Below, one piece after another: positions 45,910 to 54,447 of a stretch of 64,000 nt of DNA. Under the pieces are notes generated by a model, which was not told the origin of the DNA, made no database searches, and saw only the letters and a program-made list of their open reading frames with translations. Location: positions 62,001 to 126,000 of the forward strand of contig NZ_MLFR01000003.1 of the NCBI RefSeq assembly GCF_002095475.1, in the 5' to 3' direction. The stretch is from Pantoea rwandensis. Lineage in GTDB: Bacteria > Pseudomonadota > Gammaproteobacteria > Enterobacterales > Enterobacteriaceae. The position numbers were made by a program, and so were the translations under genes. Position 1 is the stretch's first letter, and each line of letters opens with the position of its first letter.

Positions 45910-47286
45910 TTATACCTGCCGGGTCACGAACTGGCCAAAGCCGGGTTCAACCTGCATCTGGCCATCCTGGAATACCGTGACACCACGAATAAGTGTGCGC
46001 ACCACTTTACCCTGACAGCGCATCCCTTCAAATGCGCTCCACTTGCCGAGCCCCTGAAATTTTTCCCCCTCAACGGTCCAGCTTTGTTGCGCATCGATAA
46101 ACACCAAATCGGCATCAAAGCCAGGTGCAATCGCCCCTTTTTTGCCCCACAGCTGGAAGGCTTTGGCGGGGCCGCTGGCGGTCATGCGGGCAAATTCGGT
46201 AAGGGCCAGACCGCGATCGATATGCGCTGCGCTGAAGAACATTGGACTCAGCGTTTCCACCCCGGTTAGCCCCATTCCGGCGTCCCAGATGCTGGCTTCA
46301 CCGGCTTGTTTCTGTGCCGGCGTGTACGGGCAGTGGTCAGAGGCGATCATGTCGACGTCACCGCGCAGCAGCAGCTGCCACAGCGCATCGACCACTGGAC
46401 GTGGGCGGATCGGCGGGCCGCAGCGCGCATTCGGTCCGATGCGCACCAAATCGTCTTCATCCAGAATCAGATAGTGCGGACAGGTTTCGAAACTGGCGCG
46501 CACCTTACTTTTGGCGGCGACGATAGTTTCGGCGGCGCGTGCGGAGCTGACGTGCACGATGTGGCAGCGTGCGCCGGTCTCTTCCGCGACCGCCAAGACA
46601 CGACCCACGGCTTCGATTTCGGCGATTTCTGGCCCGGCCAGCGCATGCGCGCGGGTATCTTTACGACCGGCGCGGCGCAGTTCGCTACCTGCGCCGATCA
46701 GGATGTCGTGGTTCTCGGCGTGAACACCAATCAAGCCATCAAAGGTTGCCAGCTCTCGCATTGCACGCAGCAGGCCATCGTCGTCGAGGCGCGGTAAGCC
46801 TTTTTCGTCAGTGGCTTCGCCGTTGGGTGCACCGCTGCACAGGAATGCTTTGAATGCCAGTGCCCCAGCCTGATCCAGCGCCGCTAGCTCGTGCACGTTG
46901 CGCCCGTCCAGCCCGGCCCACATGGCGTAATCCACCGAGCTATTTTCAGCCAGCCAGCGCTGCTTGGCGGTGAAGTTGTTCAGCGTGGTCGCGGGCGGTA
47001 GTGAGTGCGGCATTTCGACAATGGTGGTGACGCCATGCGCAGCCGCACCGCGCGTGCCTTCGCGCAACTCCTGCTCGGGGAAATCATGCGAACCGGTGAA
47101 ATGGGTATGTACATCAATGGCACCGGGCACGATAAGTAGCCCCTTCGCATCAATGATCTCATCGGCACCCGCAGTCATGGCACCGGGTGTTAACATGCCG
47201 CTGATTTTGCCATTTTCAATCAGTAGATCAGCAGGCGCGGTGCGGGTTTCGGTGACGACCAGTCCATTAATAATTAATGTTTTCAT
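45910..47286 (-). CDS. Dihydroorotase/allantoinase/hydantoinase-like cyclic amidohydrolase
   Basis: This 458-residue metal-dependent amidohydrolase has the binuclear site: His60 and His62 (DVHTHF), carboxylated Lys146 candidate (LAFKAFLC), His189 (GVHAEN), His in CHIVHVSS and Asp in ASDHCPY. It would open a cyclic amide, imide or ureide. The N-terminus overlaps the THI5-like gene by 4 bp. The true substrate (hydantoin, allantoin, dihydropyrimidine or a novel ring) is not evident. Confidence 0.85.
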   Translation of the reverse strand: MKTLIINGLVVTETRTAPADLLIENGKISGMLTPGAMTAGADEIIDAKGLLIVPGAIDVHTHFTGSHDFPEQELREGTRGAAAHGVTTIVEMPHSLPPATTLNNFTAKQRWLAENSSVDYAMWAGLDGRNVHELAALDQAGALAFKAFLCSGAPNGEATDEKGLPRLDDDGLLRAMRELATFDGLIGVHAENHDILIGAGSELRRAGRKDTRAHALAGPEIAEIEAVGRVLAVAEETGARCHIVHVSSARAAETIVAAKSKVRASFETCPHYLILDEDDLVRIGPNARCGPPIRPRPVVDALWQLLLRGDVDMIASDHCPYTPAQKQAGEASIWDAGMGLTGVETLSPMFFSAAHIDRGLALTEFARMTASGPAKAFQLWGKKGAIAPGFDADLVFIDAQQSWTVEGEKFQGLGKWSAFEGMRCQGKVVRTLIRGVTVFQDGQMQVEPGFGQFVTRQV

Positions 47287-48209
47287 CTCTCTACTCCTGC
47301 CTGCGTCACCAGTGCGAGATAGGGCACGGGTTGAGAAGGGTCGAGCCAGCCAATGTCACTCAAGAGCTGGCTGAAGTGGTTGAAGTCGGCTTGTGAAATC
47401 TCGCCACTCATCGCAAAGACGTGGGCTTGCTGATAGGCGGCTAAACCGGTGATCAGCGCATCGATCGGATAATGGGGATAAAAGTGCTGCACCTGCGCTG
47501 CCAGTGCTTCAGCATCATGCGTGGCGATCCACGCCAGCGCCTGCTGAATGGCGCGTGAGAAGGCAGCAAAGGAAGCGGCTTTCTCAATAAGCACATCGGC
47601 ACGCGCGATATAGGCACTCCACGGCACATTGCCGCACAGCGAGGCCAGACTGCTGATGCTGGCTAACTGCCCAGCCGCAATCGCGGGTGCCAGCATGTGC
47701 ATGGCATGCAGCGCGTAATCGGCATCGCCTGCGGCCACGGCGGCGAAATCCTGCACCTGATCGCCACTGCCCGCAATCAACTCAACCTGATCCAGCAAAC
47801 CGTGCTTTGCCAGCAGCCAGCGAAAGGTCAGTGTCGCGGTGCCAACATTCCCGACATCCAGCACGCGTTTGCCGCACAAATCGTCGAGCTGAAAATCCGG
47901 TTGTGCCTGCGCGGCCGCCAGAAACCACGGATTAGCGGCGACCGAGGCGCAAAAGCACTGCAACTCAGCGCCGTGCTGCTGGAAGTGCTTCATCACCACC
48001 ATCGGGCCGCCCAGCGTGAGATCGGCATCGCGGTTCAACACGGCAGGGACCTGACCACCTTGCACGGTATGACCGCCCGAGGCGCTGGTGGTGAAGGTGA
48101 CCTGCAACTGCTCAGCAGCAAACAAGCCGAGGCTCTCGGCCAGGTAGTGGGCGCAGTAATAGATGCGCGATTCGCTGGCATCACCCTGATTAAAAATTAA
48201 CGTCTGCAT
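47283..48209 (-). CDS. THI5/NMT1-like (SsuA-like) solute-binding-fold protein without signal peptide
   Basis: This 308-residue protein has the two-lobe periplasmic-binding fold of SsuA/THI5 proteins: LAESLGLFAAEQLQVTFTTS, DADLTLGGPMVVMKHF and LCGKRVLDVGNVGTATLTFRWLL (in parts). It begins MQTLIFNQGD with no signal peptide, so it should be cytoplasmic, unlike transport partners. It may be an enzyme or ligand sensor. One-base overlap with the FMN-protein gene gives tight coupling. Confidence 0.7.
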   Translation of the reverse strand: MQTLIFNQGDASESRIYYCAHYLAESLGLFAAEQLQVTFTTSASGGHTVQGGQVPAVLNRDADLTLGGPMVVMKHFQQHGAELQCFCASVAANPWFLAAAQAQPDFQLDDLCGKRVLDVGNVGTATLTFRWLLAKHGLLDQVELIAGSGDQVQDFAAVAAGDADYALHAMHMLAPAIAAGQLASISSLASLCGNVPWSAYIARADVLIEKAASFAAFSRAIQQALAWIATHDAEALAAQVQHFYPHYPIDALITGLAAYQQAHVFAMSGEISQADFNHFSQLLSDIGWLDPSQPVPYLALVTQAGVER

Positions 48210-49249
48210 CAGTTGCGTGCCTCCGTGACAAAACTGCCGTTAAGTGCGGACATGTCGCTGACGCCGCACCAGTGGCTGATGGCGGTGATTTCATTGATCC
48301 AGCCGGAAAGCAGATTGAACACTGCGCTTTCGCCACCGGCCACCAATGCACTGATGATCGGTCGCACGCTGAGAGACAGTGAGGCACCCAGACAACGTGC
48401 CACTACCGCATCGCTACCGCAGCGCACGCCGCCGTCCAGCAGCAGCGGCAGGCGAGTGACCGCCTGCAAATCGGCGAGCTGGTCGACTGGCGTGGCCCAA
48501 CGCGCACTTTGGCGCAGGCCAATATTCGACGCGATGATGCCGCTCACACCGTGCTGTGCAGCCGGTGCCGCATCGTCATGATGCAAAATGCCTTTTAGCC
48601 ACAGTGGCAGTTGACGCGCAGCGCAGTGTGCGGCCACTTTGTCAATTTCCTGCCAGCGCCACACCGGAAAGGCAGGCAAGGGTTCCACGCCCGGTTGCGT
48701 GCCGCCGACGGTATGCCAGCCCCGCTGTTTTAATGCATCGCCAATCGAGAATCCGCCCGGCTGTAAGCCCGGCACCGGATGCACCGGTGCCAGCACGGTG
48801 AGAACGATATTTTTGAATCCGGCTTGTGCAGCCTGATCAATTAAATCTTTGATACGCCCAACATCACCCGCCGCGCGCAGTTGTAACCAGCAGCGGTCAT
48901 ACTCCTCGCCAATCTGCTCCAGCGGCGTGACGGTCTCTTCGGAGACCACCAGCGGCAGCTGCAGGCGTTTGCAGGCGCGCGCAATCGGCAGCAAACCCTC
49001 TTCATGAAAGAGACGGTCACCGGCAAAAGCGCCAACGCCCAGCGGGGCCGACCAGCTTTGATTGAGCAGCGTGGTCTGAGTGCTGATTGCCTCATTACCC
49101 TGCAGTACACGCGGCAGCAAGCGAAAACGGCGCAGTGCCTGCTGATTGGCATCGGGTTCGCCCGTTAGCGCATCCGCAGGCTGGCCCTGCATATAGCGGA
49201 ACAGCGCATCGCCAAGACGTTCACGAGCGGCAAGATCATGCGTTGGCAT
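48209..49249 (-). CDS. FMN-dependent alpha-hydroxyacid oxidase-like protein lacking the catalytic His
   Basis: This 346-residue TIM-barrel protein aligns by eye with glycolate/lactate oxidases: SAPLGVGAFAGDRLFHEEGL, LWLKGILHHDDA (Lys219), LLLDGGVRCGSDAVVARCLGA (in parts). But the active-site block is GIIASNIGLRQ (240-247) where the family has SNHGxRQ: His is Ile243, while Arg246 is kept. Normal hydride/proton chemistry on a hydroxyacid is thus doubtful. The start at 49249 has GGAGG upstream; it overlaps the ABC gene by 14 bp. Confidence 0.75.
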   Translation of the reverse strand: MPTHDLAARERLGDALFRYMQGQPADALTGEPDANQQALRRFRLLPRVLQGNEAISTQTTLLNQSWSAPLGVGAFAGDRLFHEEGLLPIARACKRLQLPLVVSEETVTPLEQIGEEYDRCWLQLRAAGDVGRIKDLIDQAAQAGFKNIVLTVLAPVHPVPGLQPGGFSIGDALKQRGWHTVGGTQPGVEPLPAFPVWRWQEIDKVAAHCAARQLPLWLKGILHHDDAAPAAQHGVSGIIASNIGLRQSARWATPVDQLADLQAVTRLPLLLDGGVRCGSDAVVARCLGASLSLSVRPIISALVAGGESAVFNLLSGWINEITAISHWCGVSDMSALNGSFVTEARN

Positions 49250-50761
49250 GCTGGGCCTCCGTGACCTTTTCATGTTCCAGGAAGGTGGCAAAGGCCGGTG
49301 TTTTCGGATTCTGCAAAATGGCCGGTGGCCCTTCTTCAATCAGCGTGCCGTTCTGCAGGAACACCACGCGATCGGCCACGCCCGCCGCGAAGGCAATGTC
49401 ATGGGTGCTGATGATCATGGTGATGCCGGTTTGCGCCAGGCTGCGCATAGTCTGATTCACTTCACGCACCAGCTCAGGGTCGAGCGCTGAGGTCGGTTCA
49501 TCAAACAGCAGAATTTGCGGTTCTGCTGCCAACGCACGGGCGATGCCGACACGCTGTTTCTGCCCGCCGGACAGCTCATGCGGCAGCGAGGCGGCGAAAT
49601 CCTGCAATCCGACCATCTTCAGGGCGCGCATTGCTTTAGCACGGGCGATTTCGGGCTGGGCACCTTGCACGCGTAGCAGAATACTCATCACGTTTTCCAA
49701 CGCGGTGAGGTGATCGAACAGCGCGAAGTGCTGGAACACGATACCGATGCCGGATTTGGCGCGGTTAGCCGGCAGATGACGGGCAGCCAGAGGGCGGCCA
49801 TTTTCATCGCTACCCATAAAGTGGCCTCGGTCTGGATGGTGCCGCTGCTGCGTGGCGTGAGCGCTAGAATTGATTTAAGCAGAGTACTTTTACCGGAGCC
49901 GGAACGACCGAGTAGTACCACCACTTCGCCACGACGCACGGTCAGCGACAGAGATTTCAGTACCGCTTTACCGGCGTATTCGACGCACAGGTTGTCTACT
50001 TCCAGCACCGGCGCGGCGGTTTGTTTATCCCAGCGACGTTTCGGCAACTGCATGGCCATCACGTCCGCTTCTGGCGGGAGTTTCGCCAACCGAGCACGGG
50101 CACGGCGCGCGCGTTCGTCGAGGTTATAGAACTTCTCCAGCCACCATTGACCGCCCGCCAGCAGCGTAGAGAGAATCAGGTAAATGCCGCCCGAGGCCAC
50201 TAGCACCGGAATGAACAAGAAGTTCTGCGACACAATCGCCTGGCCGCGCATCGTCAGTTCGTTGACGCCAACCACCGATGCCAGCGAGGTCGATTTCAGC
50301 AGGCCGACGGTTTCATTGCCCATGGTTGGCAGGATGGCGCGCAGCGCTTGCGGAATCACCACGTGGATCATCTCTTTGGTGCGCGAATAGCCAAAGGCCT
50401 GTGCTGCCATGCTCTGATCGCGATCGGTAGCCATAATGCCGCCGCGAATAATCTCGGCGCAGAAGGCGGTTTCATTAATCATCAACGCCAGCAGAGCGCT
50501 GGTGAACGGGCTGAAACGCAGGCCGAACTCTGGCAGCACGTTGTAGAGCAGAATCAGCTGCAGCAGCACCGGCGTGCCGCGCAGCAAATAGATGTACGTT
50601 TTCACCGGCACGCGGATAAACCAGTGCTTAGAGGTGCTGGCTAACGCCAGGAAAAAGCCAATCAAAATGCCGCCTGCCAGTGCACCAATCAGCAGCTGGA
50701 CAGCGATGACGGCTCCTTCCCACAGGTAGGGGAAGGTCAGGTACTTCAGAAAATCATCCAA
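49236..50761 (-). pseudogene. Amino-acid ABC permease-ATPase fusion, frameshifted
   Basis: The N-terminal half is a PAAT-family permease with about five membrane segments and the EAA loop QAFGYSRTKEMIHVVIPQALRAILP (in parts). It is fused through a basic linker to an ATPase: Walker A LGRSGSGKST. The frame then breaks at 49823-49827 (minus GAGGCCAC); one added G would restore TEGHFMGSDENG. The rest, in the other frame, has Q-loop VFQHFALFDHLT, signature LSGGQKQRVGIARAL and Walker B ILLFDEPTSALD. The start is the TTG at 50761 with GAGGGAG 8 nt upstream; no usable ATG lies near. Confidence 0.8.
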
Positions 50762-50837
50762 GGCGTTATCTCCCTCAATGCGATCGCTTGGGTTGCTCGG
50801 GTAGCCGCAACCCAATTGATCTGACTGAGTTTATGCA

Positions 50838-51734
50838 TTAACCACGTGCAACAACCGGGCGTTCAGCAGCGCTGCCCTGACCCCAGTAATCCAGCAATTT
50901 CTTCTGCGCACCGCTCTCCTGAATCACCTTCATCGCATCCATTACCGCGCCACGCAAAGTGGCGTTGTCTTTGGCAATGGGGAAGCCAACCATGATTGGC
51001 AAGTCAACGGTGAAACCGCTTTCCAGCGTTTTGTCGGCTTTGGCGATAGCGATGGCGGAACCGGCTTCAGTCAGGTAGATATCGGCACGACCACTTTTCA
51101 CGGCCTGAATGCTGTTGTCGGTGTTTTGCACCATCAACATGCTGACTTCGGGCTTACCGGCGGCGGTGCATTTGGCGCTCTGCTCAGGCACCAATTTGTT
51201 GGCTTCGTAAGAACCCGCAGCGGCGGCCACGGTTTTGCCACACAGGTCATCAACGGTGGTGATCTTCTTCGGGTTGCCCTTCGCCAGAATCGAGCCATCC
51301 TGCACCTGCATTGAGGCGACAAAAGCGATCTGCTTCAGGCGTTCATCCGTGACATACAGCATCGGGCCAATATCCGCACGACCGCTGGTGATCGAGGTCA
51401 ACAGCACATTGAATGAACCGGTTTGATAGCTATGTTTAGCGCCGAGGCAGCTGCTGATACGCTCGAACAGTGAAGGGTCCAGCCCTTCGATAATGCTCGG
51501 ATCTTTCTCCGACGGGGCTTCAAAACCTTTGGTGTAGCCGCCAAGGCCGACGACCAGATCTTTGCCTTTCAGCGAAGGATATTTGGTTTGCAGTGCTTTG
51601 CACTGTGCCATTGCCGCGAAGTCGCTAGCCGTTGGCGTGATCGGGTCAGTGCTGGCGGCATGGGCGCCGGAAAGCCCAGCCAGTAAGGTGCCGGTAATGC
51701 CAGAGATAAGTAATGCGATGCGTGCAAATTTCAT
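50838..51734 (-). CDS. Amino-acid-type ABC transporter substrate-binding protein
   Basis: This 298-residue family-3 binding protein has a signal peptide (MKFARIALLISGITGTLLAG to GAHA, cleavage near residue 26) and the core VVGLGGYTKGFEA, LTSITSGRADIGPMLYVTDER (in parts), CGKTVAAAAGSYEANKL and KSGRADIYLTEAGSA. It delivers a substrate to the fused permease-ATPase just downstream (76 bp). The ligand is probably an amino acid or a cyclic derivative handled by this operon. Confidence 0.88.
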   Translation of the reverse strand: MKFARIALLISGITGTLLAGLSGAHAASTDPITPTASDFAAMAQCKALQTKYPSLKGKDLVVGLGGYTKGFEAPSEKDPSIIEGLDPSLFERISSCLGAKHSYQTGSFNVLLTSITSGRADIGPMLYVTDERLKQIAFVASMQVQDGSILAKGNPKKITTVDDLCGKTVAAAAGSYEANKLVPEQSAKCTAAGKPEVSMLMVQNTDNSIQAVKSGRADIYLTEAGSAIAIAKADKTLESGFTVDLPIMVGFPIAKDNATLRGAVMDAMKVIQESGAQKKLLDYWGQGSAAERPVVARG

Positions 51735-51821
51735 AATAAGGTTCCCCTGGTGCTGGTGAATGTGTAAGCGATGACCTTGTGTTTTATGAACGTCTTTACG
51801 GCTTTTATAGGTACTGCGACT

Positions 51822-52792
51822 TCAATAACCTCTTGCAACATCAACCTGGTTGCGCAGTGGATGGCCGCTGCGGAAACGCACCAGGTTGTCGATAAATACT
51901 TCAAGACAGCCCTCAAGATAGGCACTGTGATCGTCCAGGCTGCAGTGCGGTGTCATCACCACGCCTGGCGTGCTCCACAGCGCATCGTCCACTGGCAGCG
52001 GCTCCTGCGGATAGACATCCAGCACTGCACCGGCCAGTTCACCGGCGCACAGTTTTTCGCGCATCGCGGTGTAGTCGAACACCGCGGCACGACCGACAAT
52101 CACGATGCCCGCGCGGGCAGGCAACAGGTCGAGCCGGCGACGGTCAAACAGCATTGCTGTCTGTGGCGTCAGCGGCAGCGTCGAGACCAGCACATCCACC
52201 TGCGGTAACACTTCGTCGATGGCGTCCATCCGGATACAGCGCGCCACGTCGCATCGCACTGGCCGCTGCGCGTCACGCCAATCACGCGATAGCCTTGAGC
52301 GGTCAGCAGTTTGGCCGCCGCCGCACCGATACCGCCGACGCCGAGTAGCATGACGGTTTTGCCACGCGCGCAGCCGCCGAAGGTTGGACGCCACAAGCGC
52401 TGGACCTGATCCTGCAGAAAACCGGGAATGCCAAAGTTGAACATCAGCGCCGCCATCAGAATGAACTCGGCACCTTTGTCGCCGTGTACGCCGGAGGCAT
52501 TGGTGAGCGTCACGTCCTGTGGCAGATGCGCCAGCCACTGCTCAACGCCAGCGGACATCACCTGCACCCACCTGAGGCGCGGTGCGCTGAAGGTGTCGAG
52601 CGCCAGTTTGCGTCCGCTCCAAAGCAGATCGCAGTTAGCGAGGAAAGTGGCGGTTTGTTCAGAATCGCTGTTTTCCGTCAGGGTGAAATGGCTGCGTAAT
52701 ATGGGGTGCGCATCAAGATGCTGTTGCAGTACGTCCCGTGACAAATGCAGGGCCTGCGGTGCGCTGGCGTCGTTTTCGATATGGATATGCAT
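51822..52792 (-). pseudogene. D-2-hydroxyacid dehydrogenase (GhrA-like), frameshifted
   Basis: Frame one (MHIHIENDASAPQALHLS onward) holds the N-terminal domain and the NAD loop GVGGIGAAAAKLL, then goes off-frame near 52247-52263. The other frame continues CDVARCIRMDAIDEVLPQVD, STLPLTPQT, AGAVLDVYPQEPLP (Glu) and MTPHCS (His). Joining requires a one-base addition after TRSGQCD. The enzyme would reduce a 2-oxoacid. It starts at the ridA stop with 1-bp overlap, so coupling is tight. Confidence 0.8.
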
Positions 52793-53184
52793 TAGCGCAT
52801 CGCCGTGACTTCCATCTCGACCAGCAGGTCAGGATGGTTGAGTTGAATGCCGACGGTGGCGCGTGCCGGGAACGGGAACTGGAAGAACTCGCTGTAGGCG
52901 GCGTTCATCTCACTGAAAGTACTGAGGTCGGTGAGATAGATCGTCACGCGCACTACGTTATCGAAGGTCATCTGTGCTTCGCTCAGCAGGTCGCCGACGT
53001 TTTTCAATACCTGACGCGTCTGGCTGGCGATGTCATTGCCCTTGATCTCGCCGCTGTAGGGGTCAATCGCCACCTGGCCGGAGATAAACAGCATCGGTTC
53101 GTGCAGTACGGCGGCGGAGAGCGGAGCCGGGCCCATTGGGCGGTCACTGGCATTCATTCTCGGATAAGCAATTGCGGTCTTCAT
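52792..53184 (-). CDS. RidA family enamine/imine deaminase
   Basis: This 130-residue RidA/YjgF protein has the catalytic Arg in FPARATVGI and Glu in VEMEVTAMR, with ISGQVAIDPYSGEI upstream. It hydrolyses reactive 2-aminoacrylate-type imines. It is the first gene of the operon, consistent with a pathway that makes an enamine or imine intermediate. Confidence 0.88.
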   Translation of the reverse strand: MKTAIAYPRMNASDRPMGPAPLSAAVLHEPMLFISGQVAIDPYSGEIKGNDIASQTRQVLKNVGDLLSEAQMTFDNVVRVTIYLTDLSTFSEMNAAYSEFFQFPFPARATVGIQLNHPDLLVEMEVTAMR

Positions 53185-53219
53185 GGTGAAATTCCAAGCA
53201 AAACTGTTTCACCGCAATT

Positions 53220-53229
53220 TCGTATACGA
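53220..53229. promoter_or_regulatory. GTATAC palindrome 1 upstream of ridA (putative GntR operator)
   Basis: TCGTATACGA is a perfect palindrome 36 bp upstream of the ridA start, near its expected promoter. Confidence 0.5.
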
Positions 53230-53376
53230 TTATACAAGTGTCAATGCGCGATTTTTGACCATTGGGTCGAAAAGGTGATATGTGTCACGTAATAGGATTT
53301 GGTTATATTGCGTTTATTTGTATGAAATTTAAGGGTTAATTAAATTATTACAAATGGCGGGATCGTGCTTGGTTGA

Positions 53377-53388
53377 ATCGTATACGAT
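53377..53388. promoter_or_regulatory. GTATAC palindrome 2 between ridA and glyQ (putative GntR operator)
   Basis: ATCGTATACGAT is a perfect 12-bp palindrome, 158 bp from palindrome 1, with the same TCGTATACGA core. The remainder of the 342-bp ridA-glyQ gap is AT-rich promoter DNA. Confidence 0.5.
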
Positions 53389-53526
53389 TTTCTTATCTCA
53401 TGATTTTTGCGGGCGGAATCGCTGAAAAGTCATCCCCGGTCGCACCAGGATTTCCGGCTGCACAATCCGCGGTCAAAGGGTATACTGTCGCACTCTTTTT
53501 TAATCGACCCTTATCGCGTACTCAAC

Positions 53527-54438
53527 ATGCAAAAGTTTGATACCAAGACCTTTCAGGGCCTGATCCTGACCTTGCAGGATTACTGGGCGCGTCAGGGCTG
53601 CACCATCGTCCAGCCGCTGGACATGGAAGTGGGCGCTGGCACTTCACACCCAATGACCTGTCTGCGCGCCATCGGCCCGGAGCCAATGGCGACCGCCTAT
53701 GTGCAGCCTTCGCGCCGTCCTACCGATGGTCGCTACGGTGAAAACCCGAACCGTTTACAGCACTACTATCAGTTCCAGGTGATGATCAAACCTAACCCGG
53801 ACAATCTGCAAGAGCTGTACCTGGGTTCACTGCAAGAGCTGGGCCTTGATCCGACCGTGCACGATATTCGCTTCGTGGAAGATAACTGGGAAAACCCAAC
53901 GCTGGGTGCCTGGGGACTGGGTTGGGAAGTGTGGCTCAACGGCATGGAAGTGACGCAGTTCACCTACTTCCAGCAAGTGGGCGGCATGGAGTGCAAGCCG
54001 GTTACCGGTGAGATCACTTACGGCCTGGAGCGTCTGGCGATGTACATCCAGGGCGTCGACAGCGTTTACGATCTGGTGTGGAGCGATGGTCCATTTGGCC
54101 AAACCACCTACGGTGAAGTGTTCCATCAGAACGAAGTAGAGCAGTCGACCTACAACTTTGAATACGCGGATGTGGACTTCCTGTTCTCCTGCTTTGAGCA
54201 GTACGAGAAAGAAGCCCAGCAGCTGCTGGCGCTGGAAAAACCGCTGCCATTGCCGGCCTATGAGCGCATTCTGAAGGCGGCACACAGCTTTAACCTGCTG
54301 GACGCGCGCAAGGCGATCTCGGTGACCGAGCGTCAGCGCTATATCCTGCGTATCCGCACCCTGACGAAAGCCGTGGCAGAAGCCTATTACGCGTCCCGTG
54401 AGGCGCTCGGTTTCCCAATGTGCAATAAAAACAAGTAA
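53527..54438 (+). CDS. glyQ: Glycyl-tRNA synthetase alpha subunit
   Basis: This 303-residue protein begins [20 protein letters not shown] as E. coli GlyQ does, with equal length. It has the class II core motifs [27 protein letters not shown] and [12 protein letters not shown]. It forms the catalytic subunit of the alpha2beta2 enzyme. The frame is open 40 codons further upstream, but the E. coli-like start is used. It is 9 bp before glyS. Confidence 0.97.
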   Translation: MQKFDTKTFQGLILTLQDYWARQGCTIVQPLDMEVGAGTSHPMTCLRAIGPEPMATAYVQPSRRPTDGRYGENPNRLQHYYQFQVMIKPNPDNLQELYLGSLQELGLDPTVHDIRFVEDNWENPTLGAWGLGWEVWLNGMEVTQFTYFQQVGGMECKPVTGEITYGLERLAMYIQGVDSVYDLVWSDGPFGQTTYGEVFHQNEVEQSTYNFEYADVDFLFSCFEQYEKEAQQLLALEKPLPLPAYERILKAAHSFNLLDARKAISVTERQRYILRIRTLTKAVAEAYYASREALGFPMCNKNK

Positions 54439-54447
54439 GAGGCAGCC

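Noticed and set aside
49820..49830. Programmed frameshift in the ABC fusion
   Set aside because: No slippery heptamer or downstream structure is evident, and Walker A and B would never be joined without a rare event; a one-base loss is simpler.
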